From assembly GCA_934424575.1 (NCBI GenBank), contig CAKRXU010000026.1, positions 1 to 42,364 of the forward strand: 42,364 nucleotides of DNA. Reading direction: 5' to 3'. The notes below the pieces were generated by a model. That model worked only from the letters and a program-made list of their open reading frames with translations, searched no databases and was not told where the DNA came from. Origin of the DNA: an uncultured Blautia sp. GTDB taxonomy: Bacteria > Bacillota > Clostridia > Lachnospirales > Lachnospiraceae. This document shows positions 33,394-40,743 of this stretch, one piece after another; the first letter of the stretch is position 1, and every line of letters starts with the position of its first letter. The position numbers and the translations under genes were made by a program.

Positions 33394-33762
33394 CTATAAC
33401 ATTATTCCGATATTTTTTGTCGCTACGATGTCCACGCCGGTTCCTGCCACGTTGTGCAGGATGATGTCTCCGATCTGAACCGGGGCCGGGACTGTGACTT
33501 CTTTTAATTCACGGATGCAGTCAAAGATCCTGGACTTCGGAATATCTTCTTTTGTTTTGACAGAAACGGTATTTTCTGTGCCGCCTGAAACACGGACGGT
33601 TGTTGTCACGATCCTGGTTGGGTTTGTTACTTCTTTCTTTCCATAAATAGATCCGCGTTTACAGGTGTTGCCTTCTACGCTCTGGACTTCGCCGTCTTTT
33701 ATCTTTACCACAAGCGGGCAGCCCATCGGACAGCCGATGCAGATGAGATTTCTTTCTTCCAT
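33394..33762 (-). CDS. DUF1667 Fe-S-type protein of the glp operon
   Basis: A 122-residue cytoplasmic protein of the DUF1667 family. The N-terminus holds CIGCPMGCPLVV and later NTCKRG, a four-cysteine cluster motif like the iron-sulfur end of molybdopterin oxidoreductases. The rest is beta-rich with VTTTVRVSGG and a conserved SVKTKEDIPKSRIFDCI stretch. DUF1667 genes usually sit beside a GlpA-like dehydrogenase and an FAD/NAD oxidoreductase in Firmicutes, as here, so I infer a role as the third subunit of an anaerobic glycerol-3-phosphate dehydrogenase. It follows the 422-residue oxidoreductase by three bases. AGGAGG precedes the start. Confidence 0.88.
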   Translation of the reverse strand: MEERNLICIGCPMGCPLVVKIKDGEVQSVEGNTCKRGSIYGKKEVTNPTRIVTTTVRVSGGTENTVSVKTKEDIPKSRIFDCIRELKEVTVPAPVQIGDIILHNVAGTGVDIVATKNIGIML

Positions 33763-33765
33763 AGT

Positions 33766-35034
33766 TTAATCCTCCTCAATCTGAATGGTGATTTTTTTGA
33801 GTGATGGTGCACTTGAAATTTGTTCCTTTGTCAGTTTGATCTGCTCCATCTCGCCCGGTGCCAGGATCTTACGTTTCTTGTGAAGGATGCGCTCATCATC
33901 AAAGTAACAGCTGATGTAACAGTTTTTGTAGACAGCTCCTACGCGGAAACGAACGGTGAGTTCTTCCGGCATCTGAGCTGGTCTTATTGTTGTCGGTACG
34001 GTATAACGGACACCGTTTTGTGGTTCGAGGATGATCGTTCTCTGTGTCTGATCGTTTCTGTATTTTTCTTTTATGTAGGTGGCTGCGTTTTTTCCTGCTG
34101 CCGCTGCTTCTTCTGAGACAAAATCCACCAGGTCGTGCACGTGCAGGACATTTCCGCAGGCGAAAACGCCTTCGATGTTTGTCTCCAGGCTTTCATTGAC
34201 TTTCGGGCCGGATGTCACTGGATTTACTTCCACACCCATGCCTCGGGAAAGCTCATTTTCCGGGATCAGGCCTACGGAAAGAAGCAGAGTATCGCAGGTA
34301 TATTCTTCTTCCGTACCCGGGATCGGTCTGCCGTCTTTGCCGACTTCTGCAAGGGTGATGCCTTCCACGCGCTCTTTGCCTTTGATGTTGACAACGGTAT
34401 GGCTCAGTTTCAGCGGGATTCCAAAATCATCAAGACACTGAACGATATTTCTCTTGAGCCCGCCGGAATACAGCATCAGCTCCGCAACAACTTTTACCTT
34501 TGCTCCCTCCAGAGTCATGCGGCGTGCCATGATAAGGCCAATGTCGCCGGAACCGAGGATCACAACTTCTCTTCCCGGAAGATAACCTTCTATATTTACA
34601 AGTCTCTGGGCGGTTCCTGCAGAATAAATGCCTGCCGGGCGGTATCCCGGAATGTTTAAGGCACCTCTGGAACGCTCCCTGCATCCCATCGCCAGGATCA
34701 CTGCTTTTGCCTGGATGAGAAACATTCCTTCTTCACGGTTCATCGCTGTGATGATCTTTTTGCTGCTGATATCCATGACCATGGTATTCAGTTTGTATTC
34801 TATCTCCAGTTCCCGGACCTGACGGATAAAACGGTTTGCGTATTCCGGACCTGTCAGTTCTTCCTTGAATGTATGAAGACCGAAACCATTATGGATACAC
34901 TGGTTTAAGATTCCTCCCAGTTCTTTGTCTCTTTCCAGGATCAGGATGCTCTCGGCTCCGTTTTTTCTTGCGGAAACTGCTGCTGCAAGCCCTGCCGGAC
35001 CGCCGCCGATGATTACGATGTCATAGTTTTTCAT
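33766..35034 (-). CDS. NAD(P)/FAD-dependent oxidoreductase of the glp operon
   Basis: A 422-residue pyridine-nucleotide-disulfide-type flavoprotein. The N-terminal FAD site is YDIVIIGGGPAGLAAAVSA, followed by a GGILNQCIHNGFGLHTF stretch. A second NAD(P)-binding motif is VILGSGDIGLIMARRM, and the FAD-binding terminal block is NIEGVFACGNVLHVHDLVD. It resembles the FAD subunits paired with GlpA-like proteins and DUF1667, and probably passes electrons between the glycerol-3-phosphate dehydrogenase and NAD. It lies 13 bases after the GlpA-like gene and three before DUF1667. Confidence 0.88.
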   Translation of the reverse strand: MKNYDIVIIGGGPAGLAAAVSARKNGAESILILERDKELGGILNQCIHNGFGLHTFKEELTGPEYANRFIRQVRELEIEYKLNTMVMDISSKKIITAMNREEGMFLIQAKAVILAMGCRERSRGALNIPGYRPAGIYSAGTAQRLVNIEGYLPGREVVILGSGDIGLIMARRMTLEGAKVKVVAELMLYSGGLKRNIVQCLDDFGIPLKLSHTVVNIKGKERVEGITLAEVGKDGRPIPGTEEEYTCDTLLLSVGLIPENELSRGMGVEVNPVTSGPKVNESLETNIEGVFACGNVLHVHDLVDFVSEEAAAAGKNAATYIKEKYRNDQTQRTIILEPQNGVRYTVPTTIRPAQMPEELTVRFRVGAVYKNCYISCYFDDERILHKKRKILAPGEMEQIKLTKEQISSAPSLKKITIQIEED

Positions 35035-35047
35035 GATCTATTCCTCC

Positions 35048-36484
35048 TCAAAAAGAATCTTTATTGATTCCCTCAATAATTCTTGAATTTCCGCCGGATT
35101 TTGTGATCTTTTCAATAGAAACCCCCAGTTCCCTTGCCAAAATTTCCATCACACGCGGGGAACAGAAGCCCGCCTGGCAGCGTCCCATACCTGCTCTGGT
35201 GCGGCGTTTTACTCCGTCGAGGGATTTTGCACCAAGAGGCCTTTGAATTGCATCTATGATCTCGCCTTCTGTCACCATTTCACAGCGGCAGATGATATTT
35301 CCGTATGCCGGGTTTTGATGAATCAGGTCATTGCGCTCTTTTAGAGACAGTTTCGCCGGATCCAGAATCCCTTTTCTTGTGGAAATAAAATCTTCTTTTT
35401 CTTTCAGATCATATTTTTCTTTAAGGATCTCTGCGACCATTTCACCGATCGCAGGAGCACTGGAAAGCCCCGGTGATTCGATACCGGCACAGTCTATAAA
35501 ATCTTTTTCCGTCTCAGCTATAATAAAGTCGCCTCCGTCTTCATGTGCACGAAGTCCTGCAAAAGAAGTGATGACCTGACGGGTTGGGATGTTTTGAACA
35601 CTGGCTGCTGATTTCTGAAGGACCTCATCCAGCCCTTCTCTTGTCGTGTTGACGCCTTCTTTATCTTCTATGTCCGTTGCAGTCGGACCGATCAGAAGAT
35701 TTCCATGAACAGTCGGAGTGACAAGAACGCCCTTGCCAAACTTGCCAGGAAGGGTAAAAACTGTATGGCTGACATGTGTTCCGGCAGTTCTGTCGAGGAG
35801 GCAGTATTCACCTTTTCGTGGAGTGATGTGGATTTTCTTCTCGCTGACCATATTATGGAACTTGTCGGCGTAAACGCCCGTCGCATTTATGATACAGCCT
35901 GCCTCGAAAATGCCTTTTGTTGTCTCGATCTCCCAGATATTTTGTCTGCGGGTGATGTTTTTTACTTCTGTGTTGAAATGGAAGTTGGTTCCATTCGCGC
36001 AGGCATTTTCAGCGAAGGCGATCGTCATGTGGAACGGGCAGACGATCCCGCCGGTTGGCGCGTATAAGGCCGCCACAGTCTGATCAGAAATATTTGGTTC
36101 CATCGCTCTGACTTCTTCTTTGTTTAAAATCTGAAGTCCTTTTACGCCATTTGCGATTCCTCTCTCATAGAGTTTCTGAAGATTTGGAAGGTCTTTTTCA
36201 TCCAGGCAGAGAACCAGCGAACCATTTCTCCTGAATGGAAAATCCAGATCCTTTGCAAGCTGGTCCATCATCTGATTTCCTCGCAGGTTTAATTTTGCTT
36301 TCAGAGATCCAGGCTCTGCATCGTAGCCTGCATGGATGATCGCGCTGTTTGCCTTGGATGTGCCGCAGCAGACATCCTCTTCTCGCTCCAGTACGCATAT
36401 TTTTTTCTGATAACGGGACAGTTCCCGTGCAATCGCGGTGCCGGAAACGCCCGCACCGATGATGGCAATGTCGTATTTTTTCAT
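35048..36484 (-). CDS. glpA: GlpA-like FAD-dependent glycerol-3-phosphate dehydrogenase with BFD [2Fe-2S] domain
   Basis: A 478-residue flavoprotein. Residues about 1-370 are a DAO-type FAD domain (KYDIAIIGAGVSGTAIAREL, SKANSAIIHAGYDAEPGSLKA, INATGVYADKFHNMV, TPRKGEYCLLDR, FAGLRAHEDGGDFII). Residues about 395-455 are a BFD-like [2Fe-2S] domain with cysteines in NIICRCEMVTEGEI and GRCQAGFCSPRVMEIL. Oxidation of glycerol-3-phosphate to DHAP is inferred from the GlpA-type layout and from the glycerol kinase gene just upstream; amino-acid or hydroxyglutarate substrates are possible for this family. AGGAGG precedes the start. Confidence 0.88.
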   Translation of the reverse strand: MKKYDIAIIGAGVSGTAIARELSRYQKKICVLEREEDVCCGTSKANSAIIHAGYDAEPGSLKAKLNLRGNQMMDQLAKDLDFPFRRNGSLVLCLDEKDLPNLQKLYERGIANGVKGLQILNKEEVRAMEPNISDQTVAALYAPTGGIVCPFHMTIAFAENACANGTNFHFNTEVKNITRRQNIWEIETTKGIFEAGCIINATGVYADKFHNMVSEKKIHITPRKGEYCLLDRTAGTHVSHTVFTLPGKFGKGVLVTPTVHGNLLIGPTATDIEDKEGVNTTREGLDEVLQKSAASVQNIPTRQVITSFAGLRAHEDGGDFIIAETEKDFIDCAGIESPGLSSAPAIGEMVAEILKEKYDLKEKEDFISTRKGILDPAKLSLKERNDLIHQNPAYGNIICRCEMVTEGEIIDAIQRPLGAKSLDGVKRRTRAGMGRCQAGFCSPRVMEILARELGVSIEKITKSGGNSRIIEGINKDSF

Positions 36485-36610
36485 TGTGAATCCCTCCTGT
36501 TTCTGTAAAGTTGGCTATAAATAAAACTCATATATTCTTTTTTAATTTCCTGTTGTCTGATCATCTGTAAAGGGTCTGCCTGCCTTTGCAAACATTTCTA
36601 CAATATAAAA

Positions 36611-36655
36611 GAGCCTGACAAACAAACCCACTTTCATGGATTTATGATCAGGCTC
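36611..36655 (-). terminator. Terminator between glpK and glpA-like gene
   Basis: GAGCCTGA (36611-36618) and TCAGGCTC (36648-36655) form an eight-base stem, followed on the minus strand by TTTTATATTG. The 257-base gap 36485-36741 holds this hairpin but no gene. The downstream glpA-like genes would need read-through or their own promoter, which I cannot pin down. Confidence 0.7.
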
Positions 36656-36741
36656 TCCTCTCTCATGCCAAAATATTTAATTGTTTTAAACGGGCATTTG
36701 CAATCTGCTTTACTACTTAATCAATTTTATTGCTGATAACA

Positions 36742-38244
36742 TTAATTCTCTTCGTCCCGTGCCCAGCCGTAAGCATATTTGACAGCTTTCTCCCAGCCAC
36801 GGATGCGTTTACTTCTTTCTTCTTCGGTGATCTCCGGCTTGAAGGTCTGGTCGATCGCCCAGTTCTGGAGTACTTCTTCTTTACTGCTCCAGTAGCCTAC
36901 CGCAAGACCTGCCAGATAAGCAGCTCCCATCGCCGTCGTCTCAACGCATTTCGGGCGGTTGACCGGTGCATCTATGATATCTGCCTGTGTCTGCATCAGG
37001 AAATCGTTGGCACTTGCCCCGCCATCAACCTTGAGCGCGGCAAGCTGAATACCTGAATCCGCTCTCATAGCCTGCAGGACATCGTTTACCTGATATGCCA
37101 GAGATTCCAAAGTTGCACGAATGATATGATACTTATTCACCCCTCTGGTGATCCCCACGATCGTACCACGCGCATACTGATCCCAGTGCGGCGCACCAAG
37201 CCCGGTAAATGCCGGAACAACATAACAGCCGTTGGTATCCTTGACCTTCTTCGCCATATATTCTGAATCCTCGGCAGAATCGATCAGGCGCATCTCATCT
37301 CGAAGCCACTGGATCGCAGCTCCCGCCACAAAAATGGAGCCCTCCAATGCATAATTCACCTTGCCGTCCAGTCCCCAGGCAATCGTTGTGACCAATCCAT
37401 TCTCAGAAAATACCGGCTTTTCTCCTGTATTCATAAGAAGGAAACATCCCGTACCATAAGTATTCTTGGCTTCTCCCGCCTGGAAACAAGTCTGTCCAAA
37501 AAGTGCCGACTGCTGGTCCCCAGCTGCCCCCGCGATCGGGATTGCGCCGCCCAGGAAAGACGGATCGGCCATTCCGTAAACACAGCTTGACGGTTTCGGC
37601 TCCGGAAGCATACTGCGCGGAATATCCAACTCCTTAAGGATTTCTTCATCCCACTTAAGCGTATTGATATTGAACAGCATCGTTCTGGAGGCATTCGAAT
37701 AATCTGTGATATGTACAGCCCCCTTAGTCAGTTTCCATATCAGCCAGGTCTCGACTGTTCCGAAAAGAAGGTCTCCACGCTCCGCCTTCTCCCTCGCTCC
37801 CGGTACGTTATCCAAGATCCATTTGACCTTCGTTCCGGAAAAATAAGCATCTATCACAAGACCGGTTTTCCGACGAAAATTCTCAGTAAGGCCTTTTTCT
37901 TTGAGGGAGTCGCAGTACTCAGAAGTCCTGCGACACTGCCAGACGATCGCATGATAGACCGGATCTCCGGTGTTCTTGTCCCAGACGATTGCAGTTTCAC
38001 GCTGGTTGGTGATACCGATCGCGGCAATGTCAGAGGCTTCTGCGCCGATCATGTTCATGGCTTCCACCGCTACACCGAGCATACTCGCCCAGATCTCGTC
38101 CGCGTCATGCTCCACCCAGCCTGGCTTCGGAAAGTACTGGTGAAATTCACGCTGTGCTACGCTGCACATTTCACCCTTTTTGTTGAATAAAATGCATCGG
38201 TTGCTGGTCGTACCAGCGTCCAGTGCCATTACGTATTTTTGCAT
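36742..38244 (-). CDS. glpK: Glycerol kinase
   Basis: FGGY-family kinase making sn-glycerol-3-phosphate from glycerol and ATP. It is 500 residues, full length. Seen: the N-terminal phosphate loop YVMALDAGTTSNRCILF, AIGITNQRETAIVWD, PVYHAIVWQCRRTSEYC, KTGLVIDAYFSGTKVKWIL, GAAGDQQSALFGQTCFQAGE and VDGGASANDFLMQTQADI. The start codon directly follows a large hairpin whose 3' arm contains the AAGGGG ribosome-binding site. The gene is preceded by glpP and a GC-rich structured gap, so GlpP regulation is likely. Confidence 0.97.
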   Translation of the reverse strand: MQKYVMALDAGTTSNRCILFNKKGEMCSVAQREFHQYFPKPGWVEHDADEIWASMLGVAVEAMNMIGAEASDIAAIGITNQRETAIVWDKNTGDPVYHAIVWQCRRTSEYCDSLKEKGLTENFRRKTGLVIDAYFSGTKVKWILDNVPGAREKAERGDLLFGTVETWLIWKLTKGAVHITDYSNASRTMLFNINTLKWDEEILKELDIPRSMLPEPKPSSCVYGMADPSFLGGAIPIAGAAGDQQSALFGQTCFQAGEAKNTYGTGCFLLMNTGEKPVFSENGLVTTIAWGLDGKVNYALEGSIFVAGAAIQWLRDEMRLIDSAEDSEYMAKKVKDTNGCYVVPAFTGLGAPHWDQYARGTIVGITRGVNKYHIIRATLESLAYQVNDVLQAMRADSGIQLAALKVDGGASANDFLMQTQADIIDAPVNRPKCVETTAMGAAYLAGLAVGYWSSKEEVLQNWAIDQTFKPEITEEERSKRIRGWEKAVKYAYGWARDEEN

Positions 38245-38250
38245 AGTAAA

Positions 38251-38310
38251 AATCCCCTTTTTGGTATTTTTATATGCGTTTATTTTACATCAAAAAGGGG
38301 GAGGATTCAA
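38251..38310 (-). promoter_or_regulatory. glpK leader palindrome with embedded promoter and ribosome-binding site
   Basis: On the minus strand CCCCTTTTTG (complement of 38291-38300) pairs perfectly with CAAAAAGGGG (complement of 38254-38263) across a 27-base loop. The second arm is the glpK ribosome-binding site and is followed by ATTTTTACT then ATG. A promoter TTGAAT (complement of 38305-38310), 17 bases, TAAAAT (complement of 38282-38287) overlaps the first arm and loop. If transcription starts inside, the palindrome is an operator; if it starts upstream, the hairpin is a terminator or RBS lock of the type GlpP controls. Confidence 0.6.
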
Positions 38311-38339
38311 CGGATTTGTCTATCCTTTTTAATCCTTTC

Positions 38340-38500
38340 CAAAAGGTAATTTTTCTTTGCGAGGGGAGGGCACTCGAAGTTGGCGAAGGCCGTTCTCCCC
38401 TCGCGCTCCCCTCCTGGCCACGCAGTAGGCTGTTTCGCTGACGCGAAAAGCGCGGGGCTATAGCGGAAGACAACGTAAATTCCCGGGGGCTAAGGGGGCA
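38340..38500 (-). other. GC-rich structured intergenic element between glpP and glpK
   Basis: GC content is far above the surroundings. GCGAGGGGAG (38359-38368) and CTCCCCTCGC (38395-38404) form a perfect ten-base stem. Inside it GGC-GAAG-GCC makes a small inner hairpin. Nearby TTTCGC (38433-38438) and GCGAAA (38443-38448) form a tetraloop stem. Runs CCCGGGGGC and AAGGGGGC follow. No open frame is convincing. It could be a GlpP target leader, or a repeat-type element found elsewhere in the genome. I do not recognise a named RNA family. Confidence 0.55.
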
Positions 38501-38503
38501 AAA

Positions 38504-39076
38504 TTACAGTCCCCACACTTTATGGTTTGTAGACGAAACTGCCACAACACCTGAATCCAAGGCCGCCATCACAGACGCCCGGTCTGTGAGTAATCCTCCT
38601 GCGATTATCGGAGTTCGGACCTCTCTACAGAGTCTCCGCAGCATCTCCGGCATTGCACCGGGCAGGACTTCGATGAAGTCTGGCTTTAGGCTTTTTTGTT
38701 GTGTAAGGATATTTTCATATGCCATAGAATCCAGAAGAAAATACCTGAGCACTGTATACATCCCCATTTCCCCGGCTTTCTTGATCAAAGCCGGTTTCGT
38801 TGTGATGATTCCATCAACCTCCGTATGTTTTGCAAGAAATTCAACCGCAACTTCCCTTGCGCTCAATCCGCCGATCAGATCTATATGCACCATCGCCACC
38901 TTCCCGGCAGATTTTACCCTGTGCACGATCTCCTCGATGGAACAGATATCTCCAAACAAAATAAACACCACCCGAATATCTTCCAGCGCACAGCACTGCT
39001 CAAGGTCGTCCATATTCTTAACCGCCGCTATGATCGGATTCTGCTCCACCGCATTATAAAATGTCCTGTTCATCAT
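38504..39076 (-). CDS. glpP: Glycerol-3-phosphate responsive antiterminator GlpP
   Basis: A TIM-barrel RNA-binding protein that, with glycerol-3-phosphate, prevents early termination of glp transcripts. It is 190 residues. Family blocks are NPIIAAVKNMDDLEQCCAL, VFILFGDICSIEEIV, VAMVHIDLIGGLSAREVAVEFL, GIITTKPALIKKAGEMGM, RYFLLDSMAYENI, PDFIEVLPGAMPEMLRRL, TPIIAGGLLTDRASVMAALDSG and SSTNHKVWGL. The start ATG at 39076 overlaps the stop of the Rpn gene (ATGA); an immediately following ATG is the alternative. It lies just upstream of the glpK leader, its likely target. Confidence 0.95.
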   Translation of the reverse strand: MMNRTFYNAVEQNPIIAAVKNMDDLEQCCALEDIRVVFILFGDICSIEEIVHRVKSAGKVAMVHIDLIGGLSAREVAVEFLAKHTEVDGIITTKPALIKKAGEMGMYTVLRYFLLDSMAYENILTQQKSLKPDFIEVLPGAMPEMLRRLCREVRTPIIAGGLLTDRASVMAALDSGVVAVSSTNHKVWGL

Positions 39077-39993
39077 ATCTTCCCCTCTGCCAGCCACTGA
39101 AGAACCATGCCTTTTTCTATTTTAAGTACTGAAGCGATCTGTACTTCTGACATTCCGGTTTTTGCCATTTCAATTGCTGCTTCTTTTTTCGCTTTTAGTT
39201 CCCCCTGCTCTATTCCCTTCTCTATTCCTTCTGCGACTCCAGCCTCAAATTCTGCCTTCCGGAGTTTCTTTTCTTCCTCTTCCTTGTCATACTCGAATAT
39301 ACTCATCGCGATAACCTCCGCTCGATTCATTCTCAGGAATTCGGCAAGAATTCCTTCGTGGATGCATTCGTTTACTGCACGCTCCACGGCTGCATCCAGT
39401 TCCATTTCTTTTGTGTAGTTTCGTACTTTTGCCACATATTGTGCATATTCTCTCAGGATCTGGCACTGTTCCATAAGTTCTCGGTTATGTCCTTCATTGA
39501 TATTTAATGTGACCACTCTCAACTCCAGATTTGGATCCCCTGTATGGTTCTCATATGCCTCTGACAACAAATTTTCCCATCGCTCTTTTTTCTTTTCGGT
39601 TCCGTTGTAAAATACAATAAAATTCGGTGCCGGTATTTTCTGTAATGCTGATGAATACAGAGATTTATGATCTACCAGCTTCTGATATTCACCTGCGATA
39701 TAAAATAAATCCCTCAAAGGCATATTCGCATTGTACGTGGACTGATGCTCATAAAGAAACAAATTCGTATCAATAATAAACGCCAGATCATTTTTCATTC
39801 CCATATAAATTGCATTTTCCAGTGTCACGATCTCCAGTGCTTCTGGATCCTCATATCCCGTTCCGTTGATCGCATTATAAAGCGATAACAGATTCTTACG
39901 ATCCGAGAACAGCATTCGAAACACTGTATCTTTATATTTTTTGTTTGCGGTTAATGGTTTCTTTGTTGTTTTACGATTCTTTCTTTTCGCCAT
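39073..39993 (-). CDS. Rpn family recombination-promoting nuclease / PD-(D/E)XK transposase-like
   Basis: A 306-residue protein of the Rpn/PDDEXK_2 family. The N-terminal domain has KYKDTVFRMLFSDRKNLLSLY, then the active-site pattern NDLAFIIDTNLFLYEHQST (D then ExQ). The C-terminal third is helical and charged, with repeated GIEKGIEQGE-type segments. Relatives are small DNA endonucleases that raise RecA-independent recombination in E. coli, although many copies are domesticated. The start has AGGAGG eight bases upstream. The stop overlaps the glpP start as ATGA, so the two are translationally coupled. Part of this gene is copied at 40270-40500. Confidence 0.9.
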   Translation of the reverse strand: MAKRKNRKTTKKPLTANKKYKDTVFRMLFSDRKNLLSLYNAINGTGYEDPEALEIVTLENAIYMGMKNDLAFIIDTNLFLYEHQSTYNANMPLRDLFYIAGEYQKLVDHKSLYSSALQKIPAPNFIVFYNGTEKKKERWENLLSEAYENHTGDPNLELRVVTLNINEGHNRELMEQCQILREYAQYVAKVRNYTKEMELDAAVERAVNECIHEGILAEFLRMNRAEVIAMSIFEYDKEEEEKKLRKAEFEAGVAEGIEKGIEQGELKAKKEAAIEMAKTGMSEVQIASVLKIEKGMVLQWLAEGKI

Positions 39994-40130
39994 AGACAGT
40001 ACCTCCTGTTTTCCGCAGGAATATAAGAACGTGTCGTACTATTTTATCTTATTCTCAGACTCCTGCTTTTTGATTTAATTGGATTTAAAAGCATGGATTT
40101 CTGAAATGTTTTTAGAAAAAATAGACGGCA

Positions 40131-40205
40131 AAAGTGCCTTGGATCAAAGAGAAATATGCTTTGTTGTTATAGTAGCATTGTTTTCCCTGTAATTCAAGGC
40201 ACTTT
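40131..40205. repeat. Large inverted repeat in the gap before rpn
   Basis: AAAGTGCCTTG (40131-40141) and CAAGGCACTTT (40195-40205) are perfect 11-base arms separated by 53 bases, lengthened by AT/AT across one mismatch. The 283-base gap 39994-40276 has no gene. On the minus strand the second arm is followed by TTGCCGTCTATTTTTT, so it may be a terminator of the degenerate copy upstream or a relic of an insertion. Confidence 0.5.
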
Positions 40206-40276
40206 ATAAATTGTTGTATAAAAACTTATGTTTATATATTTTACGCATGATACATGTATAGAATTCGCAAGGCGAC

Positions 40277-40624
40277 TCAGTGGAACAAATTACACTCCCA
40301 CACTTTATGATTCGTAGAAAAAATCACCACAGCCAAATATTCTATTCCCCTCTCTAACCCCTCCGCGACTCCGGCCTCAAACTCTGCCTTCCGGAGTTTC
40401 TTTTCTTCCTCTTCTTTGTCATACTCGAATATACTCATCGCAATAACCTCCGCTCGATTCATTCTCAGGATCTGGCACTGTTCCATGAATTCATCATAAT
40501 TGTAGTTTTTACAATATTTGTCATAAACATCTGAATTAACATAGCCCCCTTTCTTGTGACAATATGGTTCAAATCCACCAAAGAAACCACTTCCACCTTT
40601 GTTTTCATAATAAGAACAGCTCAT
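40277..40624 (-). pseudogene. Chimeric degenerate gene: small Cys protein fused to deleted rpn-glpP copy
   Basis: A 115-residue frame beginning MSCSYYENKGGSGFFGGF with GGGGGAAAAG upstream. The first 45 residues (with CSYY, YCHKKGGY, YCKNYNYDE) look like a small cysteine-rich protein unrelated to the rest. From MEQCQILR it continues as a near-copy of the Rpn protein, missing 40 residues, through MNRAEVIAMSIFEYDKEEEE to AGVAEG. It then jumps to a match of the GlpP C-terminus (STNHKVW). The DNA likewise matches the glpP 3' end and a few bases beyond. It therefore appears to be a recombination relic of the rpn-glpP pair rather than a working gene. Confidence 0.8.
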
Positions 40625-40700
40625 ATTCTTTTCCCCCTGTTTCATAATTCAGACATTAAGAAACAACTATGATATACTTTTAAGCAGACAGAAAATCATC

Positions 40701-40743
40701 AAAAAAGCATGAAAAACAGAGAATTTTCTGTACTTTCATGCTT
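40701..40743 (-). terminator. Terminator of the serine recombinase gene
   Basis: AAGCATGAAA (40705-40714) and TTTCATGCTT (40734-40743) form a ten-base stem, with an inner ACAGA/TCTGT pairing, immediately at the recombinase stop. The minus strand continues TTTTGATG. Confidence 0.85.

Noticed and set aside
38285..38473. Minus-strand frame of 62 codons in the GC-rich element
   Set aside because: The frame is set by the GC-rich inverted repeats; there is no ribosome-binding site and the composition is arginine/serine-rich as expected from such DNA.
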